DNA of 15,187 nucleotides from Eimeria necatrix (GCF_000499385.1 NW_013654644.1:1-15187), one strand, 5' to 3'. Positions 1 to 8,023 are shown, counted from the first letter of the stretch. Made by a program: numbers and translations. Notes: generated by a model from the sequence alone, not told the origin.

Positions 1-82
<82 letters not shown>
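1..82. repeat. (AGC)n trinucleotide run at the left edge
   Basis: About 27 uninterrupted AGC units form the first bases of the window. On the minus strand they read CTG/TGC and directly follow a possible splice donor at 85-84, so they may be intron sequence of the minus-strand gene. The same repeat in opposite orientation ends the window, which suggests assembly breaks at long triplet repeats. Confidence 0.95.
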
Positions 83-83
<1 letters not shown>

Positions 84-85
84 AC

Positions 86-293
86 CTTCCTGAAGAAGAC
101 GAGCTTGAGCTGCGAAAGCTGGTTCAGCGAAAGCACGGGGGCCTCCGCAGGAAGGTCTTGGAGGTAAAGGGCCCCCCTTTTGAGGGGCCTCCGAAGGTCT
201 GCAAACTGGTAAGGCAAAGAGTCGAACCTTCCGAACTTTATTCTTTTGTTTTCCTGCCAAGACACGGGCAGCCGCGCTGCTGCTGCTGCTGCT

Positions 294-335
<42 letters not shown>

Positions 336-494
336 GGCGCGAAGGGGCTGGGCTCCAGCAGCAGCAAGTCCCACTCCGGCTGCGCCCGCAGCAGCACGCC
401 CACGTAAAGGGCCCCCTCCTTCTGAGCAGCAGATTCGTCTCCGAGAAATAAATCTGTTCTGAGGGGGGCCCCCAGGTTTTCGATGCGGGGGCCC

Positions 495-535
<41 letters not shown>

Positions 536-1003
536 CAGCAGCTGCTGCAGCAGCGGCGCGCGCGCCTCCGCCAGCGCCCGCTTCTCCGCCTCCCGCGCTG
601 CTGCTGCTGCTGCTGCTGCATGCGCCCGCGCTCGTGCTGCTCTCCCCTCTTCAGCAGCAGCAGCATCAACTAAATAAACTCTTTTGCTGCTCCAAGTCTT
701 CTCCGCCACCAGCAGCTGCAAAGCCCCCACTGCAGCAAAGTACGGCGAGCAGCTCAGGGGCCTCCGGAACGTCACGGGCTCGGGGGGCCCCCCGAGGGGC
801 CCCCCGGGGCCCCCCTCGCCCCACGCCCCCGGGGGGGCCCCCCCGGCCGCCCCCTCAGGGGGGCCCCCCGGGGGGCCCCCCGGGGGGCCCCCAGGGGGGC
901 CCCCCTGGGGGGCCCCCTCGTAGGCGTAGGTGAAGCGGAGGGCCTCGATGCGGTGGAGAGTGTTGCCCTTCGCGAAGTCGAGGGCGTTCACGAAGCGCAG
1001 CGT
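86..1003 (-). CDS. 3'-most visible exon of an unrecognised minus-strand gene (partial)
   Basis: This frame is open from 1003 down to 86 and has natural amino-acid composition between low-complexity inserts. In order it reads: a segment with LRFVNALDFAKGNTLHRIEA; a Gly-Pro-rich insert of GGPPGG units (about 930-785); FRRPLSCSPYF and VGALQLLVAEKTWSSKRVYL; an Ala/Glu/Arg helix-like stretch; poly-Ser; LGAPLRTDLFLGDESAAQ and ALYVGVLLRAQPEWDLLLLE; poly-Ala; then SWQENKRIKFGRFDSLPYQF and LNQLSQLKLVFFRKV. It ends at a possible donor AAG|GTTTGC (GT at 85-84), and the sequence beyond is pure triplet repeat, so the gene probably continues outside the window. I do not recognise the family. The preceding coding segment lies in another frame (see 1005-1423), so the joint near 1004-1012 is a frameshift or an unrecognised splice. 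The coding call is fairly firm because of the natural peptide segments and the GC-rich third positions. Confidence 0.55.
772..915. repeat. GGGGGCCCCC-type GC tract inside coding sequence
   Basis: Alternating G and C runs of 4-7 bases make nearly palindromic GGGGGCCCCC units. On the minus strand they encode the GGPP repeats of the unrecognised gene. The same style of tract recurs at 1004-1027 and, without an evident gene, at 8600-8885. Confidence 0.85.
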
Positions 1004-1004
1004 G

Positions 1005-1370
1005 GGGGGGGGCCCCCCGGGGGCCCCGAGTAGAGGGGGGAAAGGGCGTAGAGAGGCACTTGAGCTGTGAAGAGAACTTCTTCGTGCTGCAGTCCCTGGA
1101 CGAGCAGCAGCAAGTTGCGAGTAGCAGCAAGGGCCTCGCTGCTGCAGCTTGCTGCGGGGGCCCTGGGGGCTGCGCCGACCCAAATGCCCTGGGGCACGAA
1201 AGCAGCAGCAGCAGCAGCAGCAGCAGCAAACTCAAAAGTACCCTCCAGGCTGCTCAGCAGCACGTGGGTCTCCAGGGGCCTCGGGGGCCCCCGCAGGTTC
1301 AGCAGCAAAGCCTGCGAAGCAGCAGAGGGCCCCAGCGCCTCCGCCAGCGGGCCCGTCAGCGGCAGCGGCC

Positions 1371-1422
<52 letters not shown>

Positions 1423-1423
1423 G
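1005..1423 (-). CDS. Middle coding segment of the unrecognised minus-strand gene
   Basis: This frame reads poly-Ala, then RPLPLTGPLAEALGPSAASQ, LRGPPRPLETHVLLSSLEGT, a second poly-Ala, FVPQGIWVGAAPRAP, and RNLLLLVQGLQHEEVLFTAQ with VPLYALSPLYSGPPGG. The peptides look like ordinary globular protein. At the C9 run (1012-1004) this frame would soon hit a stop (TGA at 990-988), while the adjacent frame continues with LRFVNALDFAKG. One base missing from that run would join them. The upstream junction to exon 1744-1570 is also unclear, because two long CAG runs (1533-1568 and 1374-1421) lie between and the frame changes across them. No known domain recognised. Confidence 0.45.
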
Positions 1424-1528
1424 GTGGCCTCTGCAGCGGGCGCTGCAGCCGTGCCGCCCCCCGCTCCCGCTCCCGCTCCTGCTGCTGCTGCGTGTCCCGC
1501 TGCAGCCGCAGCAGCTGGGCCCGCCGCC

Positions 1529-1569
<41 letters not shown>

Positions 1570-1744
1570 GGAAGCCGCCCGCGGCGGGCACCGGCCGGTG
1601 CAGGTGCGCGGAATAGGGGCCCCCCGCTTGGGCGGCGGGGGGCCCCAGGGGGCCCCGGGGGGGCTGGAGGGCCGGGAGCAGCGGCGGGAAGCGCAGGTGG
1701 GGGCAGGCGGGGCCGGAGGTGGAGTCGCAGACGGGAAACACGAC
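1570..1744 (-). CDS. Second exon of the unrecognised minus-strand gene
   Basis: The exon starts after an acceptor reading TTCGCAG (plus 1745-1751), preceded by a T-rich stretch, and begins VVFPVCDSTSGPACPHLRFP, PLLPALQPPRG, then GGPYSAHLHRPVPAAGGFP before a CAG run read as poly-Ser. It keeps the same phase as the first exon. The intron (1745-1870, 126 nt) has an in-frame TGA right after the donor, so splicing is needed. The 3' limit is uncertain: the frame stays open further into Ser-rich sequence, but another frame reads as a Gln/Arg-rich stretch there. Confidence 0.45.
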
Positions 1745-1870
1745 CTGCGAACGCGGAAAGCGCGGAAATAACGGCATTTATGAAACGCATTTGCAAAAAT
1801 GGATCCGGAAATGCAAAAAAAGAAAGAAAAAGACGCAAAATTGAGCGAGATCGCGCGAAGTTCAACTTGC

Positions 1871-2113
1871 CTTTTCAGGAAGCACCTGGTCCACAGTCAC
1901 GTACGTCAAGTCCCGCAAAGAAGACACCAAAAAGTCCGCCACGCAGGGATGCACATTCAAAGATCCTTCAACTCCAATTCCAAAAAGAAAAACATTTTTA
2001 AAAGTGCTGTTTGGATCGGGCGGTTTTGCATGCAGGAAGGCGGCGAAAGCTGCAAGCAGGAGGTGTCCATACACCCCAGGAGCGGCTGCGCGCGCGCGGC
2101 CCCGCAGCGCCAT
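1871..2113 (-). CDS. First exon of the unrecognised minus-strand gene, signal-peptide-like
   Basis: The ATG at 2113 sits in the context GCGAAAATGGCG, the same AAAATGGC found at the 5633 start. The 81 codons begin MALRGRARAAAPGVYG followed by hydrophobic HLLLAAFAAFLHA, which resembles a signal peptide or anchor. They continue with STFKNVFLFGIGVEGSLNVH and PCVADFLVSSLRDLTYVTV to DQVLPEK. The exon ends AAG|GCAAGT, the classic GC-type donor consensus. The exon after the acceptor at 1745 continues in phase 0. The 5' side (2114-2215) is AT-rich and could be promoter or 5' UTR. Product unknown; a secretory or membrane role is only an inference from the N-terminus. Confidence 0.5.
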
Positions 2114-2337
2114 TTTCGCCGCCAGTTCAATTCCAAAACATTAATTGCAATTTAAAATGGAATTTGCAATAAATATTAACTCCAAAATGCAGATCCAGCC
2201 GGCTTTTCAGGCCCCCAGAGCCCCCTGGCCCCGCATGCAAGTGCAGCTGCCCGCATGCATGCCGCGCAAGTTGAACGGCCGCACACTCCGCAGCGCGCGC
2301 TGCAGCGGCAGGTCCGCCGCAGATCCGCAGCAGCAGC

Positions 2338-2388
<51 letters not shown>

Positions 2389-3130
2389 GCAGCTGCAGCG
2401 CCAGCCCGAAACCAACTGCAGCAGCCACGCGCTGCCGCAGGCGCCGCAGAGCCCCCAGGGAAGAAGACACTGGAAGTGGAAAGGAAAGGAAATAAATTCA
2501 AGTTGCGCTTCGCGGCGCTGGAGTGTATGTACAGCTCGTGCGCAGCAGCAGCAGCGCGGCAGCAACTGCTGCTGCCAAGTCCGGGGCCCCCCAGGCCTTG
2601 TTCTGTGCTGCACAGACTTGCAATTGTATAAAACTGAAGACTTTTGCAGTTCTTTTTGCATTTGGCGCTGCAGCAGCGCAGAACAAGCGCGCAGCAGCAG
2701 CAGCAGCAGCAGCAGCAGCTGCCGGATGCATGCGGGGCTTTCGCCGTGTCTTCGACTCTCCAGAAACCCTGCAGTGTGACCCCTTAAAATGATCCTCTTT
2801 AAAAGTGTTTTATTAATTTTTAATTTTTATTTTAATTTGAATTTATTTCGCGCGGAAACTCGGAAGTCCGTTTTCCCCGTTCCGAGCTGTACGTACACCC
2901 CAACCCCCCCGCCGCGAGCTGCTACTCTATCCTTTTAGTCTTTACTTCACTTCAAAACTATTTGCAAATTAATTCCTTTTTATTATTTTTTGTTTTCCAA
3001 CTTCTTTGCACTTTGCCCAGACTAAATGAGATAAAAAGACAAAATGAATCTGAATAAAAAAGCCATTTAAGACCATTAAAGAATATAAATGACAGAGACG
3101 GAAGTTAAATACTTTTTAAAAAATAAAGAA
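2114..3130. other. Mostly non-coding: AT-rich DNA, CAG runs, motif sites
   Basis: No convincing gene was seen. The stretch holds two AGC runs (about 2329-2386 and 2693-2719), GCATGC-type motifs (2233-2240, 2253-2262, 2727-2733), copies of the TGTAYRTACA motif (2523-2533, 2886-2901), and an AT-rich part from 2770. It lies upstream of the minus-strand gene's ATG and may hold its promoter. Open frames here are mostly shadows of the triplet runs. Confidence 0.6.
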
Positions 3131-3278
3131 TTAAAATAATTTATAAAACGCCAAAAGAGAGACTTTGAATAGAAGCAGCAAAGTCCCTGTGTAGAGGGCT
3201 TCTACCTCTGCGTGAACTGGCCGCCCGTGCTGCTGCGGCTGCTGCGGTTGCTGCTGCTGCTGTTGCTGTTGCTGCTGT

Positions 3279-3310
<32 letters not shown>

Positions 3311-3391
3311 CTGCTGCTCTTTCCCTGCGTCTGTGCTGCTCCTTTTTGTCTCCTTGATTCGCGGCAGGTCCCCTGCCTGCTGTCTCGACAT
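3131..3391 (-). CDS. Possible small polyQ ORF, doubtful
   Basis: An 86-codon frame starts MSRQQAGDLPRIKETKRSS, passes through about 30 Gln encoded by mixed CAG and CAA, then QPQQPQQHGRPVHAEVEA and a hydrophobic end (LLLLFKVSLLAFYKLF). The CAA interruptions are unlike the pure CAG runs elsewhere. It could be an exon of a larger gene or simply an interrupted repeat. No family recognised. Confidence 0.2.
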
Positions 3392-3433
3392 TTCGGGTCA
3401 TCTTCCTGCTGCTGCTGCTGCTCGTGCTGCTGC

Positions 3434-3464
<31 letters not shown>

Positions 3465-3475
3465 GCTGCATGCAG
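3227..3475. repeat. CTG/TTG trinucleotide cluster
   Basis: Plus-strand CTG units with regular TTG interruptions run to 3321. Two purer CTG blocks follow (3405-3441 and 3443-3469), ending in CTGCATGCAG. Confidence 0.9.
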
Positions 3476-3945
3476 CATCCGCCTCTTCTTAATTTATTTT
3501 TTTGCTTTTGTTTCCTCTTTCCCTCTTTGTTGCAGTTCATTCTTTTTGTTTCTTTTTGTCCCTTTTGCCCTTTTTTTTTTATTTTCTTCTTTTTCTCTTC
3601 ACCTCTTTTTTCCCCTTTTGTCTCTTTAATTTCAATTTATTTATTTTTTCTGTTTTATCTTTTTGTCTCTTTTTCTTTTATCTTCTTTAATCTCCATTTA
3701 TTTCTTTCATCTCATTTTTTGCTTTTTGCTCTTTCCTTTTTAATCTCCCTTTGTCTTCTTTTGATTCTTATTTTAAATTCTTTTTATCTTTTTATCTTTT
3801 TCTTCTCTTTTCTTTTTCTTTTTCATTTCTTTCTTTTATATTCCTTCATCGTTTTAATCTCCTTTAAAGCCTTTTTATTTTATTCATCTTTTCCTTTCTT
3901 TTTCTCTTTTTTTGTTTCTTTTCTCGTCTGCACTACATTAACTTT
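3476..3945. other. Long pyrimidine-rich tract
   Basis: For about 470 bases the plus strand is overwhelmingly T and C with few purines. The plus-strand frame that stays open through it is Phe/Leu/Ser-only, a composition artefact. Such tracts can form triplex DNA or act as splice-acceptor or promoter elements; nothing here decides which. Confidence 0.8.
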
Positions 3946-4939
3946 GTTGCATGCATGTCTTTTTCATTTTTGTTGCAATAAGACATCAAACAAGTGCATT
4001 TTGTGCAATCAAAACAAACAAAAACAATTCATTTTGTCTTCTTTTTCCTCCTCGAAGACTTTAAATTCATTAAAACATTTCTGTCCACCAAATTCGCCGA
4101 AAAAAGAGCCCAAATGCATGCAAGGCCTGTAGATACACCCCGTAGGCAGCTGATGCTGCATGCACTTTCAACTTTTTTTTGAATAATTATTTCTATTTTG
4201 CATCTTTTGGCAATTAGAAAGCCCCAAAATTAGAAATAATTGCAATTAAAAGGTGAATTAAAGCCATTTTTAATTCTAAAATGGCACTAAGGGAATATTT
4301 AGAAAAAAACAGCACGCGCTGGCTGCTGCAGTGTATGTACACCTGAGGCTGCGCGCTGTACATACACCAAAAGGCTTCGAAACTGCTTAAACGCCTCTCC
4401 TTTTAATCCCTTTTTTCATCCCCTAATTCATATTTATTTAATTTTAATTTATTTACTTCTTCAGAGTGTTAATTTCACCTCCATTTTGCCCCTTTTTGCC
4501 TCTTGGTTCACGAACGTGGTGTGGACCACCGGTCACTGTTCAGTCGGCGGCGCGAAATTTGCATTTTAGGGTCGAATTTTTGCGCTTTTTGCAGATTTAA
4601 AACCACAATTTAATTTAATTACTAAAAGAAATCACAAAAAGATATTTTTATTCGAAAAAAACCCGCAAGGAGGCCCCGGGGGGCCCCCTGGCCTCCCGTG
4701 CGCTGCAGCAGCTGGCTGGCGGCTGCCGCGGGCGGCTGCGCTGCCTGGTGAGCAGCAGCAGCAAAGGGCCTTGAAAAAGAAAGCAAATAAATAAATTGTT
4801 TTAAATTAAATTATAAAATTCAAACTTTAAATCCAATTGAATCATTTTGCTGCAGCAGCAGCAGCAACAGACAGCAGAGACAAGCCCCAGCCCAGAGCTA
4901 TCGACGTGTCGGCGGTCCTTCGAAAGAGCGCGGCTGCCT

Positions 4940-4977
<38 letters not shown>

Positions 4978-5136
4978 TGCTGCTGCTGCTGCTGCTGCAT
5001 TTCTCACTGAAAAAGCAGCAAATTAGTTTCTTTTTGTTAAAGGCTTATTTGCATTTAAAGTGTCTAACCCAGAAGGCACCACAGCCGGCGCCTGCCGCCG
5101 CGGAGCCATCACCGAGCCAACTGCAGCAAAGGGCCC
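3946..5136. other. AT-rich intergenic stretch with motif sites and a small GC island
   Basis: TGCATGCA-type sites occur at 3947-3957, 4114-4123 and 4157-4165. Palindromic TGTAYRTACACC sites occur at 4127-4141 (partial), 4331-4344 and 4355-4368. A short GC island (4670-4745) ends CTG|GTGAGC, a donor-like sequence, but no exon can be supported. A CAG/CTG inverted pair lies at 4941-4998. Otherwise no gene seen. Confidence 0.55.
4331..4368. promoter_or_regulatory. Paired palindromic TGTAYRTACACC sites
   Basis: GTGTATGTACACC at 4331-4343 and CTGTACATACACC at 4356-4368 share the core of the 9140-9187 pair, in AT-rich non-coding DNA between the minus-strand gene and the 5633 gene. Centre spacing is about 25 bases here and about 34 bases at 9140. 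Confidence 0.35.
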
Positions 5137-5180
5137 AAACCCTAAACCCTAAACCCTAAACCCTAAACCCTAAACCCTAG
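5137..5180 (+). repeat. Telomere-like (AAACCCT)n tract
   Basis: About six tandem AAACCCT heptamers, ending in the CCCTAGGCCCC variant. This is the first of the internal telomere-like tracts, about 450 bp upstream of the signal-peptide ATG at 5633. Confidence 0.95.
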
Positions 5181-5302
5181 GCCCCAAACCCTTGAGCTGG
5201 GGCCCTAACTTTGAAATAAACCAAATCAAAATGAGAAAAACTGATGGCAGAGCGACACCCGAGGGGCCGCCCTGCACAAGCTTCGCACTTTCCTCCCACA
5301 AG

Positions 5303-5334
<32 letters not shown>

Positions 5335-5465
5335 GACAGCAGCAGCAGCAGCAGCTGCAGCGGCCGCAGCAGCAGCAGCAACAGCAGCACTAGTGGCAGC
5401 AGCAGCAATTCGACCGCGGCTCTCCAGAGGTGCCCCCGCCAGCTGCCGCGGAGTGCGGACGCAAA

Positions 5466-5518
<53 letters not shown>

Positions 5519-5632
5519 ACAGCAGCAGCAACAGCTTGTTTGAGCCTAAGGTGGCTTAGCAGCTGCTGCAGCAAAGCAATGGGCCTTCGCCTAACTCCGG
5601 CGGCCGAGCCTAGCAGAAGAAACAGCAGCAAA

Positions 5633-5665
5633 ATGGCAGCTCGAGGGCTGCTGCCGCTGCTGCTG

Positions 5666-5700
<35 letters not shown>

Positions 5701-5789
5701 GGGCCCCTTTATCGTGGCTGCAGAGGCAAGGTCTGCTGCCCGCAGCAGCAGCCGCGGCGGGGGCCTCAGCCCTCTGCCAGACGCAGGAC

Positions 5790-5828
<39 letters not shown>

Positions 5829-5975
5829 ATTCTGCTGAGGCAGCAGCAGCAGCAGCAGATCCATTGGCAATCAGCAGCAGCGCCGGCCACAGCTTCGTCC
5901 AGAGCCCCATAGGCGCACAGCCAGAACTCTACCTCGAGCAGCAGCAGCAGCAGCCGCAGCAGCAGCAGCAGCAAC

Positions 5976-6009
<34 letters not shown>

Positions 6010-6106
6010 CTCTGCGCAGCAGCGGGGAAGCTTGCTGGAGGCCTCTGCGTCGCGTGGCCCCCGCGCTGCGCGCGCCGCTGCTGCAGCCGCCCCCCCCGCC
6101 CCCGCC

Positions 6107-6156
<50 letters not shown>

Positions 6157-6336
6157 GTCGCTGCTGCAGCTGCGAGCAGCAGCAGCTTCGCCCGCGCTGT
6201 TTGCTGGCCAAGTTGCTGCTGCTTCTGTGGAAATGATGCCCGACACTGAAGAGCAAATTGCGCTGCTGCCGAACTGTGTCTTCTACACTTCTTACCCGGG
6301 GACTTGCATTCCCGAAACCGCGCACTCCCCCTGCAG
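5633..6336 (+). CDS. First exon of the putative membrane protein gene
   Basis: The same frame is open upstream to 5192 without an ATG that looks better, so the ATG at 5633 with its AAAATGG context was chosen. It is followed at once by a hydrophobic leader. Poly-Ala, an E/Q-rich stretch around QPELYLEQQQQQ, a second poly-Ala, and the Cys-containing end AHSPC follow. The exon ends at CAG|GTCCAA, and the AAACCCT repeats begin four bases into the intron. Confidence 0.5.
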
Positions 6337-7794
6337 GTCCAAACCCTAAACCCTAAACCCTAAACCCTAAACCCTAAACCCTAAACCCTAAACCCTAGGC
6401 CCTGGGAACTGGGAACTGGGAACTGGCCCGCTGGCTTTGAGCGGGCGGCGCGCGGACTCCGCGGGAGGCGGCGTAAGGAGTCGCCACAGCACCCACTCTC
6501 TCCCGATAAACCCTAAACCCTAAACCCTAAACCCTAAACCCTAAACCCTAAACCCTGGAAAAGTTTTAGACTCCGGCTCGGCCCTCAGTGGTTTCTGCTG
6601 GGAGTTTGTGGGCTTCCGAATCCTCCCTAACATCTCGTAAACCCTAGGCCCTCTAAACCCTAGCATCTCCTAAACCCTAGGCCCTCTAAACCCCATCATT
6701 TTCCTGAACCCTAAAAGCCCTAGAACCTCCTAAACCCTACGCCCTCTAAACCCTCTTCCTCCTAAACCCTAGACCCTCTAAACCCTATCTTCCTCCTAAA
6801 CCCTCAGGCCCTCTAAACCCTAGCATCTCCTAAACCCTAAACCCTTTAAACACTATCTCCCTCCTAAACCCTAGGCCCTCTAAACCTTTTGTTTTCTCTA
6901 AACCCTAGGCCCTCTAAACCCTATCCTCTTCCTAAACGCTAAAACCTGTAAACCCTAAAATGCCCTAAACCCTAAGCCCTCTAAACCCTAACATCTCCTA
7001 AACCCTAGGCCCTCTAAACCCTAACATCTCCTAAACCCTAGACCCTCTAAACCCTAAATCCTAGGCCCTCTAAACCCTAGCCCGCGCCAAACCCTAGCTG
7101 GGCCCTTCTGTAACTGCCGCTCCCCAGGCCCAAACCCCCGACCTTTAGGGTTTAGGGTTTAGGGTTTAGGGTCTGACATGAAAGAACAGCCCACTGCCAG
7201 ACCCTCATTTGCTGCGAAGCCGTAACTACCCGAAATCCCTAGCCGTTAGGGTTTAGGGTTTAGGGTTTGGGGCTCGGGTGCCTTTTCAATGCCTTTTCAA
7301 TCTCTCTTAGGGTTTAGGGTTTAGGGTTTAGGGTTTCTGCCTGTCTTTGTCCTCAGGTACTGCCGGGCGAAGCAATTCTCAGGGCAATACGGAGCCGCGC
7401 AGTGTCAGTCTAAACCTTAAACCCTAAACCCTAAACCCTAGACCCTAAACCCTAAACCCTAGAGCCCAAACCCTAAACCCTAAACCCTAGAGCCCAAACC
7501 CTAAACCCTCACTCGCAAGCGACGGCGTTGAACTGCAGCTCGAGCACGGTCTTGGCCGCGCCGCTTCTTCGGGAGCTGCCGGGCGCTCCCGGAGCGCCGC
7601 AAGGGTTTAGGGTTTAGGGTTTAGGGTTTAGGGTTTGCGTGTTGCAGGCCCCAGCGTGTTTTCGTTTCCGGCAGAACTGCAGGCCGCCTATCGGTGGCGA
7701 ATAACTCCAGTGAAAGTGGCCAAGAAAAAAGGATATATAGATGAACACATTTGCGTGGTGGAGAAAGTCCCGGGGGTTTTGCCAGTAGCAGCAG

Positions 7795-7828
<34 letters not shown>

Positions 7829-7928
7829 AGCAGCCAGCACCGACCGCGTGCTCCTCTGGGCAGCGCTCGCAGCCTTGCTGCTACTGCTGCTCGCCGCCAC
7901 CGCCTTCTGCGTGGCCCGCAGGAAGTAG
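5633..7928 (+). CDS. Putative secreted or type I membrane protein, multi-exon with telomere-like introns
   Basis: The start ATG (AAAATGGCAGC) opens a signal peptide: MAARGLLPLLLL followed by poly-Ala and LGGPFIVAAEA. The first exon (5633-6336) carries poly-Ala and poly-Gln blocks, then a conserved-looking Cys segment at residues 201-234 (PNCVFYTSYPGTCIP, Cys 215, 225, 234). The last exon (from 7683, or 7648 with another acceptor) reads AAYRWRITPVKVAKKKGYID, EHICVVEKVPGVLP, poly-Ala, a membrane segment (VLLWAALAALLLLLLAATAF) and the short tail CVARRK before TAG. A phase-consistent model is 5633-6336, 6399-6472, 6570-6636, 7185-7221, 7357-7403, 7520-7604, 7683-7928, giving 419 residues. All introns would be mostly AAACCCT/TTTAGGG repeats. 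The end exons are reasonably supported; the middle ones are tentative, since several islands are also open on the other strand. The tail is basic, unlike acidic microneme tails. No family recognised. Confidence 0.4.
6341..6556 (+). repeat. Two AAACCCT tracts flanking a GC-rich island
   Basis: Near-perfect AAACCCT arrays occupy 6341-6398 and 6508-6556. Between them is a unique island with a GGGAACT triplication. They would form introns 1 and 2 of the putative membrane gene. Confidence 0.9.
6399..6472 (+). other. Candidate small exon in a telomere-like repeat island
   Basis: The acceptor AG is supplied by a repeat variant (CCCTAG|G) and the donor is GGC|GTAAGG. In phase with the first exon it reads PWELGTGNWPAGFERAARGL. 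It includes a threefold GGGAACT repeat. The minus strand is also open (VGAVATPYAASRGV), so strand and coding status are unproven. Confidence 0.25.
6570..6636 (+). other. Candidate small exon in a telomere-like repeat island
   Basis: Flanked by GTTTTAG| and CTC|GTAAAC. In phase it reads SGSALSGFCWEFVGFRILPN, a protein-like segment with one Cys. Tentative, because the opposite strand is also open here (EDSEAHKLPAETTEGR). Confidence 0.3.
6637..7090 (+). repeat. Degenerate telomere-derived minisatellite, about 33-bp period
   Basis: AAACCCT units alternate with two spacers, roughly AGGCCCTC and AGCATCTCC, giving a 16+17-base higher-order unit repeated with many substitutions. It looks like a telomere-like array that diverged and re-amplified as a compound unit. 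No coding frame was seen. Confidence 0.85.
7144..7336 (-). repeat. TTTAGGG tracts (telomere-like, opposite orientation)
   Basis: Arrays at 7144-7172, 7246-7268 and 7308-7336 carry the G-rich unit on the plus strand, opposite to 5137-7090. They separate short unique islands, and a duplicated GCCTTTTCAAT lies at 7280-7301. Confidence 0.9.
7185..7221 (+). other. Candidate micro-exon in a telomere-like repeat island
   Basis: Flanked by ATGAAAG| and GCC|GTAACT. In phase it reads TAHCQTLICCEA, which is Cys-rich like the end of exon 1. The minus strand of the same island is open too (GISGSYGFAANEGLAVGCSF), so this could be an exon of an opposite-strand gene. Confidence 0.2.
7357..7403 (+). other. 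Candidate small exon in a telomere-like repeat island
   Basis: A good acceptor (CTGTCTTTGTCCTCAG|G) precedes it and GTGTCAGT offers donors. In the model's phase it reads VLPGEAILRAIRSRA; the next frame gives YCRAKQFSGQYGAAQC, which fits the Cys-rich theme better but breaks the phase. Confidence 0.3.
7411..7636. repeat. Inverted pair of telomere-like arrays around a 90-base island
   Basis: AAACCCT units (with CCCTAGAGCCC variants) fill 7411-7509 and TTTAGGG units fill 7602-7636. Transcripts could fold into a stem with the island 7510-7601 in the loop. Confidence 0.85.
7520..7604 (+). other. Candidate exon in a telomere-like repeat island
   Basis: The island is bounded by AAACCCT on the left and TTTAGGG on the right. 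With acceptor CGCAAG| and donor AGG|GTTTAG (from the repeat itself) it reads DGVELQLEHGLGRAASSGAA. The minus strand also has a natural-looking reading, AAKTVLELQFNAVACE then TGA. Confidence 0.25.
7683..7928 (+). CDS. Last exon of the putative membrane protein gene
   Basis: The acceptor at 7681-7682 (AACTGCAG) follows a T-rich stretch, and a second possible acceptor lies at 7646-7647. The exon contains one Cys (HICVVEK), a (GCT)n poly-Ala, a strong single membrane span and three terminal residues RRK. There is no usable ATG in this frame, as expected for an internal or terminal exon. A fresh CTG/CAG block begins right after the stop (7929-8010). Confidence 0.5.
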
Positions 7929-8023
7929 CTGCTGCTGCTGCTGCTGCTGCTGCAGCTGCAGCAGCAGCTGCTACTGCTGCTGCTGCTGCTGCAGCTGCTG
8001 CTGCTGCTGCGGTGGATGTTCAT

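Noticed and set aside
3470..4132. Long plus-strand open frame of 220 codons
   Set aside because: It is almost entirely Phe, Leu, Ser and Ile from a pyrimidine-rich tract; a composition artefact with no natural protein features.
5170..5910. Minus-strand poly-Ala frame opposite the signal-peptide exon
   Set aside because: Mostly homopolymer from CAG/CTG runs; the plus strand has the ATG context, the leader and the Cys segment.
6637..7090. CRISPR-like array of regularly spaced repeats
   Set aside because: Repeat and spacers are both telomere-derived and the spacers are not unique; the context is eukaryotic with no cas genes.
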